NCBI RefSeq assembly: GCF_000090795.2
Contig: NW_003546289.1
Coordinates: forward strand, 50,762-93,482
Source of the DNA: Amphimedon queenslandica
Taxonomy: Eukaryota; Porifera; Demospongiae; Haplosclerida; Niphatidae
Length of the DNA stretch: 42,721 bases
Reading direction: 5' to 3'
In this document: in pieces, positions 34,583 to 42,721 of the stretch
Layout: each line of letters opens with the position of its first letter
How positions within the stretch are numbered: position 1 is the first letter of the stretch
The notes under the pieces: model-generated
What the model was told of the DNA's origin: nothing
What the model saw: only the letters and a program-made list of their open reading frames with translations
Databases searched by the model: none
Translations under genes and position numbers: made by a program

Positions 34583-37303
34583 TATAGCCTTGAATGACAT
34601 CAACTCTTTTTGCATATTGCACATTCGACTAAAAATTATAATAATAAATTTTATATTGGTGACAAAATACAATGTATAAAAAAGTTGAAATAAAATAAAA
34701 ATTTTGTGTGCATACATACATGTACACAGCAAACATGTAAATAAATGTACATGTACTTGTGAACACACAAACATCTACATGTGTATTGCTATTACATAAT
34801 TAATGCATGTCAACAACATGAGTGCTGTCTTTGATGTGATTTTAGGGCATAGAACTTTATTGGTAAAGGATTTGACTCTAATTGATTTTGAATCAAATTT
34901 GTTCATGTTTTGAATGCCAAGTAACTGGTCGCTTTTTGGCTCCAAATTTGTAAAATTAAAAATAGAAAAATGCATTTGTATCTGAGCAACATTAATGTGT
35001 CCATGTGAGCACTGGGATTTAATAGGTCAAATATAAAATTTTAAACTCTGTGACAACCAACTTGCAATTCACTGTATATCTCATACATTTGCTTGTATCA
35101 TTACACACCCTCTCCACCCCTCACTCCCTCTCTCTCTTACTCTTTCTGTAGATCTGGTTCGCTGTTCCTTTCTTTCAGTTTCAATTTGTGTAGCTCCACT
35201 TCTCCATCTAATGATTTCAGACTCTTTTGAAGTGATTCAATGACCACTCTTAGGTTCCCATTTTCAAGAGCATAATCAAAATTAGGAGAATTACTATAGA
35301 AAGAAAGGGAGAGAGGATTAAATAGTGCCTCTCTCTTCTCTTACATTTTGTGAATGGTTTCTTTAAGTTTTTCCACTTCATCTTCAAGGTTCTTAATCTA
35401 ATTCTCGTCTTTTTTGAATAACTTCTCCTGCAGTTGCATCGCTTGCTTTTTGAATTGATCCCGCTCTGATCTTGTTTTGTTCAACTCTGCCTTCAACTGT
35501 ACAATACACTCATTATAATTGAATTTTAACATTATCTTAAAATTACTTCTAATATCATTCTGTCATGCTGTAATAATGCTACTGTGATCAATTCTATCTT
35601 TACCACTCTCACCAGAATCATCAGAATTACATAAACTGTAAAACAGGGCTTAATTATACATTAACATTAAACTCATCAATGCCTTTTTCCAACTGATTCC
35701 TCCTCCTCCCTCTCTCCTTGTCCCTCCCTAGTCCCATCAGTTACTGTTTGATATCAATTAGTACTATAGAAGTATAGGAAGAGACTGTCTCTGTCCTTTG
35801 TAATGGCCTATCACTTTCAAAAGGATCCTGATATCTACCAACAACAACAATAAACAAGTAAATAAACAAATGAAAACAATAAGCAACTGTTCTCACTCAT
35901 TACAAGGCGACAGTTTTCCCTCCAACTGATCAATGAATATTTTTCTGACACTAACCGAGCCATTCCCAGTTGTCCTTAACAAATCCATGCCTACAATAAC
36001 TAATAATTAGTTTTGTAGATTTACATGTACATGCATTAGTTTCTCCACTTATACCTAAGCTGTTTCCAAAGCTTCTATCTCCTCCTACTAGTCCACTAAC
36101 TTTGTCGTAATGTCTTGGAGATATCTATACATGTAACCATGGCAATAGTTACCTAGGCAACATTAACAACTCAATATTCTTGGTAAAGTCTTCCTCATGT
36201 TACTGTATTTCTTAATCCATTCTGTACGCTTTGCCTGCAAGTACAAGTTAAATTATATCAATTATTATGAATATAATTTTTACTTGTAGATTTCTAATCC
36301 AGTCATGACAGATTTCAGCTGACTCAGCAGTCAAAGCAAAAATTTGACCAGAATGAGTTCTAAAGACACACGTACAATTAATAATTTGATAATAAATTAT
36401 TATTATTAATTTTAATACTTACAATATTATAAAAGTATTTGATGTGTCCTCATTTGATTCATGTTCATAAGCAGCTGCAGGGCTCACTTTTGTATCATCC
36501 ATACTTATCTCACTATAATATTAATAACTATTAATAATTATTAATAAACCCACCCAAGGGACATGTGTACGTATTGTATGTAGCTCTCATTGTTCTTGTA
36601 ATAATTGAGTTTGCATTCTTTTTCGTTGAACCAAAATCTAAAGGGTAGCTAAGGTTAAAAATTGTTTTCTCCATGTCATACAGTACATGTACATACCAGT
36701 ATTTCTGTTGTCCTTTCTTAGTGGAATGAAGACCTTAGCAGAGAGTTTAAGAAAATTATTTTAATTAATTAATTAAGTGATAATAAGAATGTAATAAATA
36801 AATAAAATATGAATATTAGTTGTATATGTGCATACATGCAATGTCCCAGTATAATAAAAATATCTCCTAATTTATAATAATAACGGTCAATATCTACTTA
36901 CGTCCTTTCTTATCTTTCTTCTCTTGCAAACTTAAATATCCAGTGAAGCTCAGTAGAAAGCCAGCTATTAACCATAAACCACAATGATAAAGAGAGGTGT
37001 ATAAACAATGTATTTACACTCATAAAGTCCTTACTTTCTTGTCTCCGCACTTTGCCATTACCTACACAGAGACTACACCGAAAACAAACACTAGAAAGAA
37101 ATCTACTGGCTACTGAGCTGAGTGGGCTGACAGCCTGACAGTGACATATGTATATGTGTAGGGTCAAGGTACACACCCACTTTGCATGCACATGTTATGA
37201 GTCACACCTCCATTGAGCCCCACCTGAAAATGTAAGCAGTAAACTGTGTACATATGTACATACAGGTTCTTGTTCATTGTTGGTTTTATTATTTTGTTTT
37301 TAG

Positions 37304-38510
37304 GCGTCTGCCATTAGATCTGAGATGAGGTTGTTGACAGCTTCTGTTGCTATGGAGGACAGTTAGTGGGAGGAAAGACTCAAAACTGGTACTGATTATT
37401 ATTTTTTTTATTAAACAAAATAAAATAGATTTTAGAACAATTAATTTAATAATACATTAGTATTATTATTGTCATTAATTATTATTTTTATTTATGGAAG
37501 TGTTATTGCTGTTTTATTATTCATTATTATTTATTTACCTCTTTTCCTCTTGTTAGGTTGTTTTAAAAGTCCAGGTCACACTGTTATCAGTCATGGCTGC
37601 TGTGACTATGCCTTGCCCGAGCCTTGCCTTAAGATACTCCACTCTATTACTGTCCTAGATAAATAGGGATAATGGAGTATATTAATAGTTTAATTTTTTA
37701 TCATTCTCTCCTCATTTTTGTTCATTCAGAGTCTACAAGGTGGTGTTGCCATACATACTAATGTTAGTTCGTGGCTTAAGAACAATCGAAACTTTTCTTT
37801 TGAGAAATGAAAGGAAACAGTACTGATAGAATGTAATTTATTTATTAATTTATTTATTGTATCTACTTTTTATTAGCTGCTAAGGAGAATAAACTGGCTT
37901 AAAAATATGCAAATATATGTAAGATGATCAGAGCCAAGAGTAAAATTGTGTGATATTTTATGACAATAACATGCCCCCCCTCTCTCTCTCTCAGCAGGTC
38001 CTCCATTGCCCATAAGTTTATTAAATCATACTAATTGGTTGAGGTTAATGTTATTTAATTGAAGTAGCTTTTTGGTGAGGACCATGGCGTATGGTCTGTT
38101 ACTGTAGAGGAGTGAGGAGGAGACAGACACTGAATTTACTGAGCAGGTAATGCAGTATTGCAAATTAGACTTTAATTTTGGAGGCAACCATAATTAATCA
38201 CCCCTCCCCCAATTTATATTATGTCCTTATAATCATGTTACACCATGGCACATGTATGTCTAAAGCTTTAGCTGATTCTAATTAGTATGCCTAGATTTAT
38301 GCACATTTTAAAAGCAAAAAACTTTCTGAGGAAACACATACTTTAAACATCTCTCTTTCTCTCTCTAGTTTTCTTAATGAGGTAAGCAGTGCTGGTGAAG
38401 ACTCAAAGGAATTAGGTATATTCACTGCACTAATGAAAGACCAAAATGGAAACTGGAAGAAATACTTGGCTAAGAGAGGAGTACTGTTACTGATAAGGGG
38501 GACTGATTGA
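37304..38510 (+). CDS. cluster of unrecognised coding-like exons
   Basis: Plus strand, each after a clear AG: 37304-37361 (ASAIRSEMRLLTASVAMED), 37557-37666 (Cys-rich: GHTVISHGCCDYALPEPC), 37730-37810 (LQGGVAIHTNVSSWLKNN), 38108-38146 (RSEEETDTEFTEQ, ending at GTAATG) and 38369-38510 (AGEDSKELGIFTALMKDQ, YLAKRGVLLLIRG). The last is helical-repeat-like and reminds me of armadillo-type stretches in giant E3 ligases, but I cannot name it. Several pieces end in stop codons without a good donor, so this may be a decaying gene. No start codon exon is visible; it may begin near 37300, divergent from the TBC1D2-like gene. Confidence 0.4.
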
Positions 38511-39671
38511 AAAAGTAAATGAGATACCAAAGGTGTGTGGCATGCAATAATTTTAATGTGCATGCAGTGTACAAAGTGAAGTTTCTTTTCATCACTATAG
38601 CCTATTTTAATTATGTATGATGCTTCTACATGTACAATGTATGTGTACTATTTAGTGCTTTTAAGTACTTGTACAATGCCGTTTTAGTGAAGTTCTTTTT
38701 GCACTTGCCCACTTAGGATCCAGAATCATGATTCATAACCTACATGTAAGATAAAGTTCACTTTGATTGTAGTACAGCTAGTAAATAAACTGCATTAATT
38801 TGCCAGAGATATGAAAATACATGAATCAGACTTTGAGCCAAATACAAAGTACATGTATTTGTATTTTTATATACTGTACATTTAAATACTATTTTGTGTT
38901 TGCATTTGAAATACTGAAGCATGTATTAGACCCAAGTTTGATTAGAATCTATCCACTTCAAATCACGTGGAAGTAGATTGACCAAATCTAACTTTGATTT
39001 TGATAGAAGACAAGTGTAAACAAACTGATCTGCATGTAGTTTTAATCTTTAATTCTGGGTACAATTGAGTATGGAATAATGAGTAATAATTTCACTAGTC
39101 GAGTAAAAGCCTGAATATATCCTGCATTGAGATTATTATTTTATTTACAGAGAATGTACAATTTAAATTGAAGCTGTGTAGTAGAGGAAAAACTTGACTT
39201 TCATGTCTAATGTTAATAAAAATGTATGTATATATGTACACATGTATGTATGATACATACATGTACATGTACACTGTGTACATGTAGGTGGTAGTGGAAA
39301 TAATATTAACTTAGGTGAACCCCTTACTTATGAGAATTTCTGTATGCATGTATGTATGTATACATTTGAGGGCATGACTAGGAGGTGTGGCCAGAAAGTG
39401 GAACCCCTCATTGTTTTACATTCACTATAGTTATGTATGAATGTACATATGAATTTATGTATACATACATGTACATGTACTTCTAACATGTACATGTACA
39501 TGCGTATGTACATGTATGTGCATGTATTTTTGGTAAAGGAAAATTACTATAAAATATGTCAAAATTATGATGATAAAGGATAGTTTTTATTAGTAAAAGT
39601 CAAGTTTTTTAATCAGATTATATTAGATCTATTTTATTTTGTGTCCCATATATTAAAGGGTAAGATTCGTC
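38511..39671. other. intergenic, rich in TACATG tracts
   Basis: No gene supported. Long tracts of TACATG/TATGTA repeats at 39220-39290 and 39330-39530 account for the short apparent frames. Confidence 0.6.
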
Positions 39672-39860
39672 TTTCTTACATTTCATGATTGTGTAATTAT
39701 TAGATAAGACAATGCATGACAGCAGATGCTGTTGCAATCATGAAGTTGCTATTAGTGACTATATCATTACTTTTTGGTGAATCATGAATGTGAGCCACTT
39801 TTTGAATCCAGAAACTCTTGTACTAACCTATGCCTTGCACTACTACTGTAAGAGGTACAC
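39672..39860 (+). pseudogene. relic of AAA gene exons 16 and 17
   Basis: Starting with intron sequence (TTCATGATTGTGTAATTATTAG), it follows 23095-23214 of the AAA gene through the Walker A Lys-Thr region. It then jumps to the Walker B-proximal part of exon 17 (GAATGTGAGCCACTTTTTGA) and ends at GAGGTACACATGTAC like 23448-23462. The Walker B strand and the intron between the exons are deleted, and small indels shift the frame. It is about 16.5 kb downstream of the parent, in the same orientation. Confidence 0.85.
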
Positions 39861-40040
39861 ATGTACAATACAATGAACATGTACATGTATTGTTGGGTGG
39901 TGGGCTTTTAGTGTTGTCAGTACAGTAATAGAAAATAATATTCACCCTCACCTTGCCTTTGAATCTGTTAGTATACCATATAATTTGAAGTTTTACTTCT
40001 TTTTGTTTTTCTCTCTCATTGTTTTCCCCTTTCCTAACAG

Positions 40041-41577
40041 GCTCTATGCAGTACATGTATGTGTCTTCAATTGACCAGGAATCTAGACTCCAGCTGACAA
40101 CAAAATGGTGTGTTAATAGAATAGAGAAATTGACAAGATAAGAAAGAGAGTGCAACAACTATACATTTTACTTGGTTGTGTACTTGTAGTGCGTGTCATG
40201 TACGTGTATTGTTGAGATTGTGTACATGTATGTACATGTATTGTAATACAACATGTAATCAAGTTATTTTTTAATAGAAAAATGAAAATATGAATGCATT
40301 ATCAAGTTAATTGATATGCAAGCTACATGTACAGTACATGTACATGTATGATCAAGAGTATAGTATGATTGAAAGATGGGAGGTAAGCTTGTCATACATA
40401 TACACAATATACCTGTATATTATCGTTCTTCCTCTTTTTATCTTCTGCTTTTCTTTTAGAGAGCTGGCACTCATACTCAGCGACAGAGCTTGTTAAAGGT
40501 ACATAGTCCTGGTTGCTACTGTATAGCAAAAGATTTTGGCTATTCTATAATTGCAATGTTGTAGTGGTTTTTATACTGGCAAATTTGCAATTGAGCATGC
40601 TCAGAATAAGGCAATTTTTTGATGATTATTTTGTCACTAATCTTCCAATCACCAATTATTACAGATTTATCACCAATCTACCAATTTTTACTGCCATGTG
40701 GTACGTTGTACATACATGTATGTTTACGTAATAATTAGCTTAAATCACCCACCAAAATATAGGGTACTTTAATGTATCATGAAGGAGAAAAGAATTAATG
40801 TGAGTTTATTTGTAATTACATTTACATGTGTATCTATCGTATAGCACTTTATTTTGGCGGCGCTTTATTTCGGCAATTTTGCTGTAAAATTGTGATTGGC
40901 GATTATTTTTTAATTTGGCGATTTTTGTCTACATGTGCATTACTGAGCATGCGCATCAATGATTGGTAGTTTTAATATTGGCGATTCTGCTTGCAAATCG
41001 CCAATTGCCGAAATAAAACTCCGCCAAATTAAAGTGCTATACGGTATGTATTTTTTATTTATTCATTCATTTTTTATTTTAGCCATTCAAACAGAAAAAA
41101 AGGCACATTATGCTATTTAATAGATTATTGCTTTATTGCAAGATTGTAAGTTTACACTTTTAATTAGAAATATTTCATATTTTCAAAGGAAAGCTGCTAT
41201 ACACCAAAGTATAAATGCATGTATAAATTGATAGTCAAAATTAGTATAAAAAATAGGTACTATTTGACGTTGGTGATAGACATGGTAATGATGACAACTG
41301 TTGCTATGACAACAGCTCCTTTTTTGCAGATACAAAGTTTAATTTTGTGTTAAGAGAAGGAAATAGAAGTTACATGTTCAATGCTAGCTCACCTCTGGAA
41401 AAAAAGGACAATTCACTGCTAGTTAGATGGTACATGCATGTCTTGTTCATGTGATGCCTATGATCTGTTTCTCAATCCTTTCAGGCCATTTGAGAGAATA
41501 CTTTATATCAGACTAAAAGAGGAAGAGAGAAGCATTCCATCACTTTTACCAGACCCAATCTATACCAATAGTACATG
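40041..41577 (+). CDS. second cluster of unrecognised coding-like exons
   Basis: Candidate exons after AG acceptors: 40041-40107 (VSSIDQESRLQLTTKW, donor GTGTGT), 40460-40498 (RAGTHTQRQSLLK, donor GTACAT), 41330 to about 41395 (TKFNFVLREGNRSYMFNASS) and 41485-41577 (FERILYIRLKEEERSIPSLL). They may continue the gene in the 37.3-38.5 kb cluster on the same strand, but there is no proof. Product not recognised. A MITE lies in the apparent intron at 40837-41044. Confidence 0.4.
40837..41044. mobile_element. MITE, almost wholly palindromic ends
   Basis: The left end TCGTATAGCACTTTATTTTG and the right end CAAATTAAAGTGCTATACGG are inverted partners, and the symmetry runs on through GGCG...TTTATTTCGGCAATT and its complement. 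About 208 bp, non-coding, rich in CGCCAA/TTGGCG. Confidence 0.85.
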
Positions 41578-42059
41578 TAAGTATCACAGGGAGGGTGATT
41601 AGGATGGCATCTCACCTCCTTTTACATGTAAATTTGAACTAGCGTTTTTGTTTGCCTGTATTTTAGATGGTTTCTAATATTTTATGTGCATACAGGCTTA
41701 CAACGTACTTGTAACCCCCTTTTGTAGCCCATACTTTGTAACCCAGACTGGCTATACACAGGCCTGCATGATGCATGTACTGTGTTGCAAGGCCCACAAT
41801 TTTGTGAAAATCACAAAATCCTTTACCCTCGAAAGCTATACAGTATATTTCCAGTATTTCTATGATGCTACTGTTTACTTAATTGTCATACATTAAGTAA
41901 TAATGTGTTTGAACCAGCTTCTACTTTATTGTTTGATATGCATGCATATAGCAATAGCTTCTTGATTGTCTTCATTAATTTGTCTAGTGTGCATGCAGGA
42001 GGGGTTTTACAAGTGTGGATTTTACATGTATGTTAATCCCAACTGTTGCTACATCTATG

Positions 42060-42721
42060 CAGTGCTCTTAATTACAGTCGGTCATCGGACAATTTCCGGT
42101 CAATATTATGTGTTATCCCATCAAATTTTATATGGTCGGTAAATATGTCCTAACACGTGGTCGCTAATTAATTATTATAAATTATTATTATTATAACAAA
42201 ATGTCGAAACGTTCTTCTTCAAGCGCTTGCTCCTCTTCTTCTTCTTGTGACCCATCCAGCTGTACTTCTGATAGTAGCATCGACATACCTTCAAAGAAGA
42301 GAGCTGTAACCGTATCTACCGTTCAAAAGTGGATTCTGGACTACGATAAGACGCTTAATACATCAACTTGGCTCAAGTATGAAGAAATGGATCGCTATCA
42401 TGTTAGTAGGCTAAGATGTTCTGTCTGTACAAGATTTAAGGACAAGATATCCTCATCAAGGAACTTTAGTGCTGCTTACATCGACGGAACGACCAATTTG
42501 CGCACCTCAAGCTTCAAAGATCACGCTAAAAGTGACATGCATGGACGAGCTATGATTTTACTAAGGAAAGAACACAGTACTGACATCAGAGAATATGCTC
42601 CCATTGCTAGAAGTCTATATAGTATGGATGAATCAGCTGAGAAAAAGATTTTAAGGAAGTTTGATATAGCCTACATGATAGCCAAAGAGGGCATGGCATT
42701 TGTCAAAATGAAGCCAATTTG
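42060..42721 (+). mobile_element. 5' end of a hAT-type DNA transposon, truncated by the window
   Basis: The sequence CAGTGCTCTTAATTACAGTC at 42060 is a typical hAT-like terminus (CAGTG...) and precedes the transposase-like gene by about 140 bp. Subterminal motifs GGTCATCGGACAATTTCCGG and ATGGTCGGTAAATATGTCC form short inverted patches. The right end and the target duplication lie outside the window. Confidence 0.5.
42201..42721 (+). CDS. zinc-finger hAT-transposase-like protein (ZNF862/KIAA1586 type), N-terminal part
   Basis: An ATG opens an uninterrupted frame of 173 codons to the end of the window, with no introns. After a Ser/Cys-rich start comes WILDYDKTLNTSTWLKYEE, then a TTF/BED-like zinc finger with CSVC and, 35 or so residues on, SFKDHAKSDMHGRAM supplying the two histidines. 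A helix then reads KFDIAYMIAKEGMAFVKM, the region that in this family leads into the hAT transposase core. The rest, including catalytic residues and the dimerisation motif, is outside the window. Single-exon structure and a CAGTG terminus upstream fit an active or recent transposon gene, though domesticated versions exist in animals. Confidence 0.75.
   Translation, partial: MSKRSSSSACSSSSSCDPSSCTSDSSIDIPSKKRAVTVSTVQKWILDYDKTLNTSTWLKYEEMDRYHVSRLRCSVCTRFKDKISSSRNFSAAYIDGTTNLRTSSFKDHAKSDMHGRAMILLRKEHSTDIREYAPIARSLYSMDESAEKKILRKFDIAYMIAKEGMAFVKMKPI

Larger units (their letters stand above)
31364..37057 (-). pseudogene. TBC1D2-like: TBC1D2/Armus-like RabGAP locus (PH, coiled coil, TBC) with disabling lesions
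   Basis: About 24 exons on minus, from MAKCGDKK (37057) to a TGA at 31364. A PH domain spans 36733-36180 (WFNEKECKLNYYKNNE, CHDWIRNLQ). The coiled coil is at 35496-35141. The TBC domain runs 33558-31364 (RKGIPLESRSQIWS, LPNNRHF, QRVLTAFSNHNKNIGYC, GMNMLAAIGLLFLDEE, VTFNWFLTLFID, IAFNDFEPF). TBC1D2 stimulates GTP hydrolysis on Rab7-type GTPases on endosomes. Lesions: the exon 3/4 junction codon reads TGA where the PH Trp is expected; TAG at 35398-35400; a MITE inside exon 14; a frame break at about 33195-33205 at the Arg finger; and YCS in place of the YxQ glutamine finger (32808-32816). Splice sites are otherwise well kept, so inactivation may be recent or allelic. An intact paralogue elsewhere is likely. 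Confidence 0.75.

Noticed and set aside
35560..35650. Apparent frameshift in a TBC1D2-like linker exon (NSDDSGESGKDRID against LLQHDRMILE)
   Set aside because: Not counted as a lesion: a 31-base intron starting GTGAGAG would also reconcile the frames, and I cannot tell which is right.

Overview
This is AT-rich, intron-rich animal DNA, most likely from a demosponge of the Amphimedon type. That is an inference from three things: very short introns with clean GT-AG borders, metazoan-only domain combinations (ankyrin-Roc-COR-Death), and a genome-wide litter of the palindromic hexamer TACATG. I found no bacterial operons, rRNA, tRNA or CRISPR. Gene models were built by hand from reading frame, splice sites and matching intron phase; no alignment or transcript data were used. 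LAYOUT. 1-5.5 kb: mostly non-coding, with a single-exon PB1-domain gene (2077-2721, minus), a MITE and two possible orphan exons. 6.1-9.1 kb: wreckage of an XPR1-like (EXS family) phosphate exporter. Its tail occurs twice, and a broken piece of an ankyrin-Roc-COR gene lies between the copies. 11.3-12.6 kb: an intact two-exon gene for a secreted protein that looks like violaxanthin de-epoxidase, unexpected in an animal. 13.7-16.9 kb (minus): an ankyrin-Roc-COR-Death protein, organised like DAPK1 without the kinase. 17.1-27.3 kb (plus): a 26-exon gene for a protein with two AAA+ ATPase modules, the second lacking the Walker B glutamate. It starts 184 bp from the ankyrin-Roc gene, head to head. 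28.4 and 39.7 kb: broken copies of exons from this AAA gene. 29.7-31.35 kb (minus): a decayed JIP/ARHGEF-type beta-propeller fragment. 31.4-37.1 kb (minus): a TBC1D2/Armus-like RabGAP locus (PH, coiled coil, TBC) with several lesions, including a MITE inserted one base short of an exon's splice donor. 37.3-41.6 kb: two groups of coding-like exons that I could not identify. 42.06 kb to the end: the 5' end of a hAT-type transposable element with a zinc-finger transposase-like gene running out of the window. HOW IT FITS TOGETHER. There is no operon-like system. The clearest functional unit is the divergent pair formed by the Roc-COR-Death gene and the AAA gene, two P-loop NTPases sharing one short promoter region. 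The rest of the window records repeated small DNA duplications and insertions of non-autonomous transposons (at least six MITEs, one nested inside another). Broken copies of three genes (XPR1-like, Roc-COR, AAA) show that copying of short exon-intron blocks has been frequent here.
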